Shown one piece after another: positions 17,863 to 27,838 of a stretch of DNA of 64,000 nt. The stretch's first letter is position 1. Every line of letters begins with the position of its first letter. A program made the position numbers and the translations under genes. Origin of the DNA: Allobosea robiniae (GTDB lineage Bacteria; Pseudomonadota; Alphaproteobacteria; Rhizobiales; Beijerinckiaceae); NCBI RefSeq assembly GCF_900102525.1, contig NZ_FNBZ01000001.1, forward strand, positions 744,001 through 808,000, in the 5' to 3' direction. A model generated the notes under the pieces. The model saw nothing but the letters and a program-made list of their open reading frames with translations. It did not search any database and was not told the origin of the DNA.

Positions 17863-19092
17863 TCAGACGGCCTCGGAGATGTCCCGCAGTTTCGGGACCC
17901 GCGAGAAGCCGATCACCAGCAACTGGACCAGGAAGCCTGTGGCCGCGAGGCCCAGGCAGGCCGCGATGCCGAGATGTGCCGCGACGGAGGCGCCGATCGC
18001 GGCCCCGATCGGGCGGGCACCGAAGGTCGCGGTCATGATCAGAGCGGAGACGCGGCCGAGCATGGCGTTCGGCGTCACGGCCTGGCGCAATGTCATCGTC
18101 GAGATCGTCCAGATGATCGGCCCGACGCCGAACAGGAAGAAGCTCGCCGCGACCAGATAGAGCGAGGGCATCCAGAGCGTCGCGAACATCACGCCGGCTG
18201 CGCAAAGCCCGGCGAAGGGCCCGAGCAGGATCAGCGTCCCGAAGGTGACCTGCTTCGCGATGGCCGGCGCGAGGACAGCGCCGACGATCATGCCCGCGCC
18301 GTAGATTCCGAGCGTGATGCCGACCTGCGTGGCGCTCAAGCCCAGATTCTGGACGGCATAGGCGACATAGACCGCCTGGAAGATGAACCAGGAGACGTTG
18401 AAGAACACCGCCGTCATCAGGATCGGCCGGAGCAGATCATGGCCGGCGACAAAGCGGGCGCCCTCCTTCAGATCATGCAGCAGGTCGCGGCGCGGACCGG
18501 ACGGCGCCTCGTCCTTCGGCAGGCCGGAAAGCATGAGCACGGCTAGGATCGAGAGCCCGGCCGCCAGCCCATAAGCGGTGGAGACGCCGATCCAGCCGAC
18601 GAGCGCCCCGCCGAGCGCAGGCCCGCCGGCATAGGCGGCACTGCGCGCCAGTTCCAGCCAGCGATTGGCGTCGGCAAGCCGCTCGCGCGGCACCACGGAG
18701 GGAACGAAAGCCGGCGCCGCGACGCTGTAGCAGACCGTGCCGATGGCGCCGAGCGCGCCGAGCAGGGCGAGCCAGGTCAGGTTGAGGCTACCGGCGGCGA
18801 GCAGCAGCGGGATCGCCAGCAGGGACACCGCGCGTAGCGCCTCGGTGCCGACCATGAGGCGGCGGCGCGAGGCGCGGTCGACCATCAGGCCGGCGGGAAT
18901 CGACAGCAGGAGGAAGGGCAAGGTCTGCGCTGTCTGCAGCCAGCCTGTCTCTGCCGGCCCGGCCGCGAGCAGGAGAACCGCGGCCAGAGGCGCTGCGGCG
19001 AGCGCGATCTGCTCCGAGAACTGGGCAAAGAGATTGGACCAGCCGATGCGGCGAAATGCCGTCGGCAGGGGCGTCATATCGGTCGATTGCAT
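17863..19092 (-). CDS. Major facilitator superfamily exporter (EntS-like MFS_3)
   Basis: 409-residue transporter with about 12 membrane segments and two homologous halves joined by a cytoplasmic loop near residues 185-205 ([19 protein letters not shown]). The first half has the MFS loop motif [11 protein letters not shown] between segments 2 and 3. The overall wording is like EntS/MFS_3 exporters of siderophores and drugs, but no siderophore genes are linked. The ATG at 19092 follows GAGGACGCCAGGTC; a second ATG five codons later is possible. Divergent from dxs. Confidence 0.85.
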   Translation of the reverse strand: MQSTDMTPLPTAFRRIGWSNLFAQFSEQIALAAAPLAAVLLLAAGPAETGWLQTAQTLPFLLLSIPAGLMVDRASRRRLMVGTEALRAVSLLAIPLLLAAGSLNLTWLALLGALGAIGTVCYSVAAPAFVPSVVPRERLADANRWLELARSAAYAGGPALGGALVGWIGVSTAYGLAAGLSILAVLMLSGLPKDEAPSGPRRDLLHDLKEGARFVAGHDLLRPILMTAVFFNVSWFIFQAVYVAYAVQNLGLSATQVGITLGIYGAGMIVGAVLAPAIAKQVTFGTLILLGPFAGLCAAGVMFATLWMPSLYLVAASFFLFGVGPIIWTISTMTLRQAVTPNAMLGRVSALIMTATFGARPIGAAIGASVAAHLGIAACLGLAATGFLVQLLVIGFSRVPKLRDISEAV

Positions 19093-19272
19093 GACCTGGC
19101 GTCCTCGGAAACAGTCGTCAGCGTACTGAAACGCCTTGCCGGCACGGGAACCACCCGTTTCGTGGCAAGGCGGGGCACCGCCGTCGGTCGACGCGGAAAC
19201 GCAAGCACGGTTTGCCAGCGCGCCGCGCAGGCTCTATTTCGGGAGCGCCCCAGTGAAGGATCAGACAGCCTC

Positions 19273-21183
19273 GTGCCCCGTCCCGCCACGCCGCTCCTCG
19301 ACACGATCCACGAGCCCGCCGATCTGCGCGCCCTCGACGACGCGAAGCTGCACGCGCTCGCCGACGAGCTCAGGCTCGAGACGATCGATGCCGTCTCGGT
19401 CACCGGCGGCCATCTCGGCGCCGGGCTCGGCGTGGTCGAGCTGACCGTCGCGCTGCATCATGTCTTCGATACGCCGCGCGACCGGCTGATCTGGGATGTC
19501 GGCCATCAGGCCTATCCGCACAAGATCCTGACAGGGCGGCGCGAGCGCATCCGCACGCTGCGCCAGCCGGGCGGGCTCTCCGGCTTCACCAAGCGCACGG
19601 AGAGTGCCTACGACCCCTTCGGCGCCGCCCATTCCTCGACCTCGATCTCGGCCGGGCTCGGCATGGCTGTCGGGCGCGATCTTGCGGGTGGCAAGAACAA
19701 TGTCATCGCCGTGATCGGCGACGGCGCGATGTCGGCCGGCATGGCCTATGAAGCGATGAACAATGCCGGTGCGCTCGGCTCGCGGCTGATCGTCATCCTC
19801 AACGACAACGACATGTCGATCGCCCCGCCGGTTGGCGCGATGTCGGCCTATCTGGCGCGGCTCGTCTCGGGGCGGACCTATCGCTCGATCCGCGAGGTCG
19901 CCAAGCAACTCGCCGAGAAGCTACCACGCTTCTTCCACGACAAGGCCAAGCGCACCGAGGAATATGCCCGCGGCTTCTGGACCGGCGGGACGATGTTCGA
20001 GGAGCTCGGCTTCTACTATGTCGGGCCGATCGACGGGCATAATCTCGACCATCTGCTGCCGGTGCTGCGCAATGTCCGCGACGCCGAGAGCGGGCCGATC
20101 CTCGTCCATGTCGTGACGCAGAAGGGCAAGGGCTATGCCCCGGCCGAGGCCAGCGCCGACAAGTACCATGGCGTGGTCAAGTTCGATCCGGTCACCGGGC
20201 AGCAGGCGAAGGCGCCGGCGAACGCGCCGAGCTACACCAATGTCTTCGCCAGCGCGCTGATCAAGCAGGCGCGCGAGGACGACAAGGTCGTCGCCGTCAC
20301 CGCCGCGATGCCGTCCGGCACCGGGCTCGACGCTTTCGGCAAGGAGTTCCCGGGCCGCACCTTCGATGTCGGCATCGCCGAGCAGCACGCCGTGACCTTC
20401 GCGGCCGGCCTCGCCACTGAAGGCTACAAGCCGTTTGTGGCGATCTACTCGACCTTCATGCAGCGGGCCTACGACCAGATCGTCCACGACGTGGCGATCC
20501 AGAAGCTGCCGGTGCGCTTCGCGCTGGACCGGGCCGGGCTCGTCGGCGCGGATGGCGCGACCCATGCCGGCTCCTTCGATATCGCCTATCTCGCCTGCCT
20601 GCCGGACATGGTGGTGATGGCGGCCGCGGACGAGGCCGAGCTGACCCATATGGTCGCGACCGCCACGGCTTATGACGACGGGCCGATCGCGCTGCGCTAC
20701 CCGCGCGGCGAAGGCGTCGGCGTCGAGATCCCGGATGTCGGCGTGCCCCTCCCGATCGGCAAGGGCCGCATCGTCCGCGAGGGCACGCGAATCGCCTTGC
20801 TCTCGCTTGGAACGCGCCTCGGTGAAAGTCTCAAGGCAGCGGAATTGCTGGCGCAGCGCGGCCTGTCGACGACGGTCGCCGATGCCCGCTTCGCCAAGCC
20901 GCTCGACGAGGCCCTGATCCTGAAGCTCGCCCGCGAGCATGAGGTCCTCGTCACGGTCGAGGAAGGCTCGGTCGGCGGCTTCGGCAGCCATGTCCTGCAT
21001 CTGCTGGCGCAGAACGGCGCGCTCGATGCCGGCCTGAAGATCCGGAGCCTGACGCTGCCCGACGTCTTCCAGGACCATGACAAGCCGGATGCGATGTATG
21101 CCGCTGCCGGGCTCGATGCCGCCGGCATCGTCAAGGCCGTCGAAACCGCGCTGGGCCGGCCCAGCGCCGTGAAACTGGCCTAA
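19273..21183 (+). CDS. dxs: 1-deoxy-D-xylulose-5-phosphate synthase Dxs
   Basis: 636-residue thiamine-diphosphate enzyme that joins pyruvate and glyceraldehyde 3-phosphate, the first step of the MEP isoprenoid pathway. Motifs in order: [20 protein letters not shown] with the catalytic histidine, GHQAYPHK, the ThDP/Mg motif [18 protein letters not shown], and in the transketolase-like part [17 protein letters not shown] and [19 protein letters not shown] start at 19273 is chosen; it gives the standard MxRPxTPLLDTI N terminus, though GAAGGA is 12 nt away. It is 10 bp upstream of tlyA, the usual rhizobial pair. Confidence 0.95.
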   Translation: MPRPATPLLDTIHEPADLRALDDAKLHALADELRLETIDAVSVTGGHLGAGLGVVELTVALHHVFDTPRDRLIWDVGHQAYPHKILTGRRERIRTLRQPGGLSGFTKRTESAYDPFGAAHSSTSISAGLGMAVGRDLAGGKNNVIAVIGDGAMSAGMAYEAMNNAGALGSRLIVILNDNDMSIAPPVGAMSAYLARLVSGRTYRSIREVAKQLAEKLPRFFHDKAKRTEEYARGFWTGGTMFEELGFYYVGPIDGHNLDHLLPVLRNVRDAESGPILVHVVTQKGKGYAPAEASADKYHGVVKFDPVTGQQAKAPANAPSYTNVFASALIKQAREDDKVVAVTAAMPSGTGLDAFGKEFPGRTFDVGIAEQHAVTFAAGLATEGYKPFVAIYSTFMQRAYDQIVHDVAIQKLPVRFALDRAGLVGADGATHAGSFDIAYLACLPDMVVMAAADEAELTHMVATATAYDDGPIALRYPRGEGVGVEIPDVGVPLPIGKGRIVREGTRIALLSLGTRLGESLKAAELLAQRGLSTTVADARFAKPLDEALILKLAREHEVLVTVEEGSVGGFGSHVLHLLAQNGALDAGLKIRSLTLPDVFQDHDKPDAMYAAAGLDAAGIVKAVETALGRPSAVKLA

Positions 21184-21193
21184 CGACCCTGCC

Positions 21194-21922
21194 ATGAAGA
21201 GCCGGGCCGACCAGTTGCTCGTCGAGCGCGGCTTCTTCGAGAGCCGGGCGCGTGCGCAGGCCGCGATCGCGGCAGGATTGGTCACCGTCAATGGCGCAGC
21301 CGTACGCAAAGCCTCGGAGATGGTAGCTGCCGATGCGGAGCTGACCGCGCAGGCGCCGCATCCTTACGTCTCGCGCGGCGGGCTGAAGCTCGCCGGCGCG
21401 CTCGATGCCTTCGGCTTCGATCCGCAAGGCCTGACCTGCCTCGATGTCGGCTCCTCGACCGGCGGCTTCACCGACCTGCTGCTGAAACGCGGCGCACGCC
21501 ATGTCGTGGCCGTCGATGTCGGGCGCGACCAGCTCCATGCCTCGCTGCGAGCCGATCCGCGCGTCACCAGCTTCGAGGGGCAGGATATCCGCACGCTGGA
21601 TGCGGGCGCGCTACCCGAACCGCCGAGCGTCGCCGCGATCGATGTCAGCTTCATCTCGCTCAAGCTCGTCCTGCCGGCGGTCGCTGCCCTGCTCTCCCCT
21701 GAGGCTGGCATCGCTGCGCTGATCAAGCCGCAATTCGAAGCCGGCCGTGCCGCGCTCAAGAAGGGCATCGTGCGCGACGAGGCGATCCAGCTTCAGGTCT
21801 GCGAGGAGATCGTCGCGGTGCTGAAGACACTTGGCTTTGCAGTGGATGGGCCGATCCCCTCACCGATCGAGGGCGGCGACGGCAATCGCGAGTTTTTGGT
21901 CGGGGCGCGTCGGCCAGCCTGA
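21194..21922 (+). CDS. tlyA: TlyA-family rRNA methyltransferase (S4 plus FtsJ domains)
   Basis: 242-residue RNA-binding methyltransferase. Residues 3-65 form an S4 domain (SRADQLLVERGFFESRARAQ), then a Rossmann methyltransferase with LDVGSSTGGFTDLLLKRGA near residues 83-101 for SAM and the KPQFEAGR motif further on. In mycobacteria TlyA methylates ribosomal RNA cytidines at 2'-O; the old name haemolysin is misleading. The ATG lies 10 bp after dxs, so the two are almost surely co-transcribed. Confidence 0.92.
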   Translation: MKSRADQLLVERGFFESRARAQAAIAAGLVTVNGAAVRKASEMVAADAELTAQAPHPYVSRGGLKLAGALDAFGFDPQGLTCLDVGSSTGGFTDLLLKRGARHVVAVDVGRDQLHASLRADPRVTSFEGQDIRTLDAGALPEPPSVAAIDVSFISLKLVLPAVAALLSPEAGIAALIKPQFEAGRAALKKGIVRDEAIQLQVCEEIVAVLKTLGFAVDGPIPSPIEGGDGNREFLVGARRPA

Positions 21923-22423
21923 TCAGCGCGCCAACAGCGCGTCGATCTCGGCTTGCAGGGCCGTATCCTCGAACAGCCCGATATCGATCGCGCCATTCGC
22001 GTTGATGAATTGGGTCGCGCGGGCGATCTGTCGGCGCAGCGCTTCACCAGCGACCTCGATGATCGCCGGCAATTCCGGCGGAGGCGGCGTTTCCGTGAGC
22101 AGCGCGGTGACCGTACGAATCAGGCGCGTCATCGCACGGCAGGCCTCGTCGAAGGCACGGGCCCTGTTCGGATTCAGCTCGTCATAGGCGGCGAGCGCAG
22201 AAGCAGCACAGCGCAGTGCGGATGTCGCGAAATGCTCGCGATAACCGACAGCCTGCCAGGCCTGGAGATCGGCGAGGATGCTCTCATCCATCGCGACCAT
22301 CTCGATCAGCATCAGCGCTTCGCTGTAACGGTTGAGAAAGTCGGTCGACAGACGCGGATGGACACCGGCATCAAGCCGATCGGCCGCCGTTCCAGCCAGC
22401 ATCTCCGTCGCGATGACGCTCAT
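21923..22423 (-). CDS. Uncharacterised helical protein
   Basis: 166-residue soluble protein that I do not recognise. It has no signal peptide or membrane segment and reads as an all-helical bundle rich in Ala, Leu and acidic residues (for example NRYSEALMLIEMVAMDESIL and AYDELNPNRARAFDEA). A TPPPPELP break separates two halves. Its stop directly abuts the tlyA stop in convergent orientation. Codon use matches neighbouring genes, so it is likely real. A weak GGGG-type ribosome site precedes the ATG at 22423. No function is proposed. Confidence 0.65.
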   Translation of the reverse strand: MSVIATEMLAGTAADRLDAGVHPRLSTDFLNRYSEALMLIEMVAMDESILADLQAWQAVGYREHFATSALRCAASALAAYDELNPNRARAFDEACRAMTRLIRTVTALLTETPPPPELPAIIEVAGEALRRQIARATQFINANGAIDIGLFEDTALQAEIDALLAR

Positions 22424-22510
22424 CCGCTACCCCAAACCGGGGCGACTATGTTGGCCCAACCGCAAATAAAGTGTTGATTCCGAACGCTCGTCTCGACGTA
22501 AACAGCGGGC

Positions 22511-23278
22511 ATGTGCGGACGCTATGCGATCACCCTGCCCCCCGAGGCGATGCGCGAGACCTTCGGCTATCGCGAGCAGCCGAACTTCCCGCCGCGCTAC
22601 AACATCGCGCCGACGCAGCCCGTGCCGATCGTCCGGCTGCATGACGGAGCACGGCAATTCCTGCTGATGCGCTGGGGCTTCATTCCCGGCTGGGTCAAGG
22701 ACCCCAAGGATTTCCCGCTCGTCATCAATATCCGGATGGAGAGCGCCGCCGAGAAGCCCTCCTTCCGCAACGCCCTGACGCGGCGGCGCTGCCTGCTGCC
22801 GGCCGATGCCTTCTACGAATGGCGGCGCAGCGGCACCGGCAAGCAGGCCCGCAGCGAGGCCTTCCTGTTCCGCAAGCCGGATCGCGGCCTCTTCGCCTTC
22901 GCCGGGCTGTGGGAGACCTGGCATTCGCCGGATGGGTCCGAGATAGACACGGTCGCGATGATGACGGGACCTGCCAACGGCACGATGGCTCCAATCCATC
23001 ATCGCAGCCCGATCATCCTCGATCCCCGCGATCACGACGCCTGGCTCGATCCGCAGGCGACACAGGAGCAGACCGGGCGCCTGCTGAAGCCGCCGCCCGA
23101 CGATCTGCTCGAGGCCGTCGCCATCGGCAATGCCGTCAACAAGGTCGCCAATGACGCGGCCGAGATCCAGTTGCCGCTGGCCGAGCTTCCGCAAGAGGAG
23201 GTTCCCGACGAACCGAAGCGCCATGCGCGCAAAGCGACCCGGCCTCCCGCAGATGACGGGCAAGGCAGCCTGTTCTAG
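22511..23278 (+). CDS. yedK: SOS response-associated peptidase YedK/HMCES family
   Basis: 255-residue HMCES/YedK protein, which covalently caps abasic sites in single-stranded DNA through Cys2 after its initiator methionine is removed. The signature is visible: MCGRYAI with C2, N31 in RYNIAPTQ, the glutamate in ADAFYEW, and the histidine in MAPIHHRSPIIL. The C-terminal extension (about residues 205-255) is charged and ends QGSLF. The start is fixed by the need for Cys2. No clear LexA site is seen upstream. Divergent from the uncharacterised 166-residue gene. Confidence 0.94.
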   Translation: MCGRYAITLPPEAMRETFGYREQPNFPPRYNIAPTQPVPIVRLHDGARQFLLMRWGFIPGWVKDPKDFPLVINIRMESAAEKPSFRNALTRRRCLLPADAFYEWRRSGTGKQARSEAFLFRKPDRGLFAFAGLWETWHSPDGSEIDTVAMMTGPANGTMAPIHHRSPIILDPRDHDAWLDPQATQEQTGRLLKPPPDDLLEAVAIGNAVNKVANDAAEIQLPLAELPQEEVPDEPKRHARKATRPPADDGQGSLF

Positions 23279-23331
23279 CGCCGGATTCGTGCTCTGATCG
23301 TCGCCAGAAGACGACGAGGAGGAGATTGAAG

Positions 23332-24927
23332 ATGCACGGCCGCCGCCCCACGATGACCTCTCGCCACGGCATGGTTGCCGCGGCCCATCCCTTGGCGGCA
23401 CAGGCCGGCGCAAAATTGCTGGCGCAGGGCGGCAACGCCTTCGACGCCGCTGCCGCCACCGCCGCTGCTCTGAACGTGGTCGAGCCCTTCATGTCGGGGC
23501 TTGCGGGCATGGGCCTCTCGACGATGTGGGTCGCGGCCGAGAAGCGGGTGCGCGTGCTCGATTTCGTGCCGCCGATTCCGGCGAGCTTCCCCGCCGACCG
23601 CTTCAGCAAGCGCACCGATCTGGAGCGCGGCGCGCTCGCCATCGCCTCGCCGGGCAATCTCGCCGGCTGGTGCGAGCTGGTGAAGACCTATGGCCGCAAA
23701 TCGCTGGCCGAGGTCTTCGCACCCGCGATCGCGCTGGCGCGGGACGGCTTCGCGCTGGCCGAGTTCGGCGCGGCGGAGTTCGAGGAGAACGACCCGCTGC
23801 TGGAAAAGATTCCCGCGCTCTATCCGGCCTGGTCGAAGAACTACCAGCCCAACGGCGCGATGCATCTCGGCTCCGTGCTCGTGCAATCCGATCTGGCGAA
23901 GACATTGAGCGAGATCGCGGAGAAGGGGCCGGACCATTTCTATCGCGGCGCGCTCGGCGAGAAGGTCATCGCCCATCTCCAGGCGCTCGGCGGCTCGCTG
24001 ACCATGGCTGATCTCGCCGCAGTGAAGATGGTCTGGCGCGAGCCGATGGCCGTGAGCTTCAAGGGGCTGTCGGTGCATGTGCCGCCGCCGCCCTGCGAAG
24101 GCTTCCAGTTCCTGCTGACGCTCAAGCTGCTCGACGGGGTCGATCTCGCGTCCAAGCCGAGGGACGGGGCGGATCATCTCGACCTCGTCTATCGCGCGAT
24201 CCGCCTCGCCGCAGGCGAGCGCATCGCCCATAACAATCCTTCACCGGAGAAGCTCGCCGAGATCATGTCGGAGGCCTCGGTCGCGCGTTTGCGCCAGCGC
24301 CTGACCGACGGCAAGCCGGTGACCGGGCCAACCGAACAATGGGTGCCGCAGGATAAGGAAGACCCGGCGCACACGACCTCGCTCTCGGTCGCCGACAGCG
24401 AGGGCAATCTGATCTGCATCACGCAGAGCCTTGGCAGCCCCTTCGGCAGCGGCGTGGTCGTGCCCGGCACGGGGCTATGCTTCAACAACTTCCTGTACTG
24501 GGCCGATGTCCAGCCCGGCAGCCCGAACCGCTCCAAGCCCGGCGACGAACTGCCGATGTGCATGTCGCCCTCGCTCTCGACCCGTGACGGCAAGCCGGTG
24601 CTCGCGCTCGGCACGCCCGGCAGCTACGGCATCATGCAGACGCAGGCGCAGGCCATGGTCCAGCATCTCGTCTACGGCCTGCCGCTGCAGGAGGCGATCG
24701 AGGCGCCAAGGGCACGTCTCTGGGACGGGCGGCTCGTCGAGATCGAGAACCGGATCACGCCGGAGACGATCGCCGAGCTGGTCAGGCGCGGGCACGAGGC
24801 ACGCGCCTTCGATGTCGGCTGGACGATGCGCTGCGGCGGCATGCAGGCGGTAGCGGTCAATCCGGCGACGGGCGTGTTCACCGGCGCCGCCGATCCGCGC
24901 CGCGATGGCTATGTCGCGACGCCGTAG
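23332..24927 (+). CDS. Gamma-glutamyltransferase family Ntn-hydrolase
   Basis: 531-residue GGT-family protein. The maturation/nucleophile threonine is T348 in HTTSLSVAD, followed by CITQSLGSPFGSGVVVPGTG and the glycine-rich SYGIMQTQAQAM segment. Self-cleavage before T348 into large and small subunits is expected. There is no signal peptide, so a cytoplasmic location is likely; such cytoplasmic members in rhizobia are of uncertain substrate and may act on amides or acyl-glutamyl compounds rather than glutathione. GGAGGAGA lies 6 nt before the ATG; the TTG two codons earlier overlaps that site and is less likely. A palindromic repeat element follows the stop. Confidence 0.9.
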   Translation: MHGRRPTMTSRHGMVAAAHPLAAQAGAKLLAQGGNAFDAAAATAAALNVVEPFMSGLAGMGLSTMWVAAEKRVRVLDFVPPIPASFPADRFSKRTDLERGALAIASPGNLAGWCELVKTYGRKSLAEVFAPAIALARDGFALAEFGAAEFEENDPLLEKIPALYPAWSKNYQPNGAMHLGSVLVQSDLAKTLSEIAEKGPDHFYRGALGEKVIAHLQALGGSLTMADLAAVKMVWREPMAVSFKGLSVHVPPPPCEGFQFLLTLKLLDGVDLASKPRDGADHLDLVYRAIRLAAGERIAHNNPSPEKLAEIMSEASVARLRQRLTDGKPVTGPTEQWVPQDKEDPAHTTSLSVADSEGNLICITQSLGSPFGSGVVVPGTGLCFNNFLYWADVQPGSPNRSKPGDELPMCMSPSLSTRDGKPVLALGTPGSYGIMQTQAQAMVQHLVYGLPLQEAIEAPRARLWDGRLVEIENRITPETIAELVRRGHEARAFDVGWTMRCGGMQAVAVNPATGVFTGAADPRRDGYVATP

Positions 24928-24934
24928 TCGAGAG

Positions 24935-25030
24935 CCGTCATGCTCGGGCTTGACCCGAGCATCTCGGAAACGAGTGCCTTCTCGTCATGAGATTCTCGGG
25001 TCGAAGCTTCGCTTCGCCCGAGAATGACGG
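24935..25030 (+). repeat. Intergenic paired-hairpin repeat, copy A
   Basis: A 96 bp element bounded by CCGTCAT and ATGACGG. Stem 1: ATGCTCGGG/CCCGAGCAT (24940-24962) with loop CTTGA. Stem 2: ATTCTCGGG/CCCGAGAAT (24992-25025) with a loop containing the sub-hairpin CGAAGCTTCGCTTCG. It starts 8 bp after the GGT stop and ends 5 bp before the D-2-hydroxyacid dehydrogenase stop, in a convergent gap. Related copies are at 46235 (reversed) and 56842 (reversed). Confidence 0.85.
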
Positions 25031-25034
25031 TGCC

Positions 25035-26444
25035 CTACGCCTGAAGCACGGCTCCGGGATTCAGAATCCCCTTCGGATCGAGCGTCTTCTTCAGCGTCCG
25101 CATCAGATCGAGCTCGACCGGGTCCTTCACGCCCGGCAGCAGGTCGCGCTTCAGGCGGCCGATGCCGTGCTCGGCCGAGATCGAGCCATGCAATTCGGCG
25201 ACGATGGCGTGGACCGCCTCGTTCATCTCGCTCCAGCGGGCGAGGAAGCCGGCCTTGTCCGCGCCGACCGGTTGGCTGACGTTGAAATGGATGTTGCCGT
25301 CGCCGAGATGGCCGAAGGGCACCGGCCGGCAGCCCGGCACCATCGCCTCCACCGTGGCGATGGCGCGTGCCAGAAACTCGGGCGTCGCGTGGATCGGCAC
25401 GGAGACGTCGTGCTTGATCGAGCCACCCTCATAGGTCTGCACCTCGGAGAGCATCTCGCGCAGCTTCCAGAAATCGGCGCGCTGGGTCAGCGAACCCGCC
25501 AAAGCCGCATCGGTGACGATGCCCTTCTCCAGCGCTTCGCCAAGGAAGGTCTCCACATGCTCGTCGAGCCCCGTGGCCTGCTGGGCCGAGACCTCCATCA
25601 GCACATACCAGGGCGACGGCTCGGAGAGTGGATCGCGCGTGCCGGACGCATGGCGCAGAACGAAATCCATGCCGATGCGCGGCATCAGTTCGAAGGTGGT
25701 GAGCGTGCCACCGGCGCCAGCCTTGGCGGCGTTCAGCAGCTCCAGTGCAGCCGCCGGATCGGGCACCGCGAGGAAGGCGGTGGCGCGCGCAGCCGGCGCA
25801 GGGAAGAGCTTGAGCACCGCCGCGGTGATGATGCCGAGCGTGCCTTCGGCGCCGATGAAGAGGTTCTTCAGGTCGTAGCCGGTGTTGTCCTTGCGGAGCT
25901 GGCGCAGCCCATTCCAGATGCGCCCGTCCGGCAGCACGACCTCCAGCCCCATGCAGAGTTCGCGGGCATTGCCATAGGCCAGCACGGCGGTGCCCCCGGC
26001 ATTGGTCGAGAGATTGCCGCCGATGGTGCAGGACCCTTCCGAGGCGAGCGAGAGCGGGAACAGCCGGCCGGCCGCCTCGGCCGCATCCTGCGCGCGCTTC
26101 AGGGTGACGCCGGCCTCGACGATCATCGTATCGCCATCGGTGTCGACGGCCCTGACCTTGTCGAGCCGCTGCAGCGAGAGAATGACTTCCTTGCCCTCGG
26201 AGATCGGGATCTGGCCGCCGACGAGGCCGGTATTGCCGCCCTGCGGCACCAGCACCGTGCCGGTCTCGGCCGCGAGCTTCACCAGCTCCGCGACCTCGGC
26301 GGTCGAGCCGGGGCGGACGATGCCTTGCGCCTTGCCGCGGAAGAGATCGCGCCATTCCTTGAGATAGGGCACCATCGCGTCGGCATCGGTGATGACGTTC
26401 TTCGCGCCGACGATGCCGGCCATGCGATCGAGAATTGCGCTCAT
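25035..26444 (-). CDS. FAD-linked D-2-hydroxyacid dehydrogenase (D2HGDH/D-lactate type)
   Basis: 469-residue flavoprotein of the same superfamily as GlcD. The PCMH FAD domain has VLVPQGGNTGLVGGQIP near residues 64-80 and CTIGGNLSTNAGGTAVLAYG; the C-terminal domain has PFGHLGDGNIHFNVSQP with the metal histidines and ISAEHGIGRLKRD. These features and the length fit D-2-hydroxyglutarate or D-lactate dehydrogenases, which oxidise D-2-hydroxyacids and pass electrons to a flavoprotein or quinone. No glcE/glcF partner is next to it. It follows the RNA methyltransferase gene by 14 bp and may be in its operon. Confidence 0.88.
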   Translation of the reverse strand: MSAILDRMAGIVGAKNVITDADAMVPYLKEWRDLFRGKAQGIVRPGSTAEVAELVKLAAETGTVLVPQGGNTGLVGGQIPISEGKEVILSLQRLDKVRAVDTDGDTMIVEAGVTLKRAQDAAEAAGRLFPLSLASEGSCTIGGNLSTNAGGTAVLAYGNARELCMGLEVVLPDGRIWNGLRQLRKDNTGYDLKNLFIGAEGTLGIITAAVLKLFPAPAARATAFLAVPDPAAALELLNAAKAGAGGTLTTFELMPRIGMDFVLRHASGTRDPLSEPSPWYVLMEVSAQQATGLDEHVETFLGEALEKGIVTDAALAGSLTQRADFWKLREMLSEVQTYEGGSIKHDVSVPIHATPEFLARAIATVEAMVPGCRPVPFGHLGDGNIHFNVSQPVGADKAGFLARWSEMNEAVHAIVAELHGSISAEHGIGRLKRDLLPGVKDPVELDLMRTLKKTLDPKGILNPGAVLQA

Positions 26445-26458
26445 CCTGAAGCCCTGCC

Positions 26459-27748
26459 CTAGCCCTTCCTGCCTCGCCGGAACACGCCGACGAGCTCGAC
26501 ATGAGCGGAATAGCGGAACTGGTCGACCGGCGTCACGGCCTCCAGCGCATAGCCGCCCGCAACGAGGGTCGCGGCGTCGCGCGCGAAGCTCGCCGCATCG
26601 CAGGAGACGTAGATCACGTCCTTGACCTTGGACGCCGCCAAGCGCTTGGCCTGCGCCTCCGCGCCGGCCCGCGGCGGATCGAGCACGACGGCGTCGAAGC
26701 CGTTGAGCTCATGCTCCAGCAGCGGGCGGCGGAAGAGATCGCGCGTCTCGGTCGCGATCGGCTTCAGGCCTTGCGTCGCCCCTGCACCCTTGGCCAGCGC
26801 CAGCATCGCCGCCTTGTCGCTTTCGATGGCGAGCACCTGCATCTTCTCCGCGATGCGGAAGCTGAACGGGCCACAGCCGGCGAAGAGATCGGCCGCGCGC
26901 TTGCCCTTGGGCAGAGCCGCCATGACGAGCCCGGCGAGCGTCTCCTCGCCTGTCGCCGTCGCTTGCAGGAAGCCGCCCGGTGCGGGGGCCACAACTGCCT
27001 TGCCCATGCGCTGCAAGGGCGGGCGGCGCTCGACGACGATCTCGCCATGGTTGGAGAGCCTGGCAAGGTCGAGCCGTTCGGCGAGCTGCGTCAGGGCGAG
27101 CCTGAGCTTGTCACCGAGCGGGCCGTGGCCACGGATATCGACATCGAGCCCGGCTTCCGAGGTGGTGACCTGGATATCGAGCGGCTTGTTGGCACCGCCC
27201 ATGCGGTTCGCCAGCATCAGGGCGACGGCAGGCGCGCGATCGAGCCCCGAGGCCAGCACCGGGCAGGCTTCGACCGAAATCAGGTCATGGCTGCGCGCCG
27301 CCATGAAGCCGACGACCATGGTCTCGCCCTGCCGGCGAGCATGGAAGGTGACGCGGCGACGGCCAGCGCCATGGGCATCGACGAGGTCGCCGACCGGCGC
27401 CTCGATGCCGGCGCGGCTGAGGGCGGTGACGACCTGCTGGCGCTTCCATTCGCGATAGAGGCCGGGCGCCATGTGCTGGGCGGCGCAGCCGCCGCAGCGG
27501 GTGAAGAGCGGGCAGATCGCAGCGATGCGGGATTCGGACGGCGCGATGATCTCGACGAGCTGGCCGCGCTCGCCATCGACCACGGCACGCACGGTCTCGC
27601 CCGGCAATGCATAGGGAATAAAGATGCTGCCGGAGGCGGCCTGCACGATGCCATCGCCGCGCTGGCCGAGGCGATCGACGGTCAGGATTTCATTCATGGC
27701 GAGCTTCGGAGAAGAATTTTCTCCGACCTGCGGCTTGGCGACTGACAT
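26459..27748 (-). CDS. RlmD/TrmA-family 23S rRNA or tRNA uracil-C5 methyltransferase
   Basis: 429-residue class I SAM methyltransferase for RNA. An N-terminal TRAM-like domain (about residues 20-75) is followed by the iron-sulfur cysteines CPLFTRCGGC, the SAM motif ADLFAGCGPFSFRIAE and the catalytic VLDPPRAGAE and YVSCDAASFARDA segments, the latter with the nucleophilic cysteine. The four-cysteine set points to RlmD/RlmC-type enzymes rather than TrmA, but the target uridine cannot be told. Start at 27748 is provisional; an ATG at 27697 (MNEILTVDRLG) also fits the family. Confidence 0.88.
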   Translation of the reverse strand: MSVAKPQVGENSSPKLAMNEILTVDRLGQRGDGIVQAASGSIFIPYALPGETVRAVVDGERGQLVEIIAPSESRIAAICPLFTRCGGCAAQHMAPGLYREWKRQQVVTALSRAGIEAPVGDLVDAHGAGRRRVTFHARRQGETMVVGFMAARSHDLISVEACPVLASGLDRAPAVALMLANRMGGANKPLDIQVTTSEAGLDVDIRGHGPLGDKLRLALTQLAERLDLARLSNHGEIVVERRPPLQRMGKAVVAPAPGGFLQATATGEETLAGLVMAALPKGKRAADLFAGCGPFSFRIAEKMQVLAIESDKAAMLALAKGAGATQGLKPIATETRDLFRRPLLEHELNGFDAVVLDPPRAGAEAQAKRLAASKVKDVIYVSCDAASFARDAATLVAGGYALEAVTPVDQFRYSAHVELVGVFRRGRKG

Positions 27749-27838
27749 TGTTCCGAACTCGGGGCGCAGAGCCCGCTCACTGATGACCTAAGCAAGGCTT
27801 TCGCCTATCAGGTCAGGGACGAATTGGGAAATCCGGCC

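Noticed and set aside
22440..22510. Possible LexA site before the YedK/HMCES gene
   Set aside because: I looked for GTTC-N7-GTTC or GAAC-N7-GAAC and found only a single GAAC, so no SOS box is claimed.
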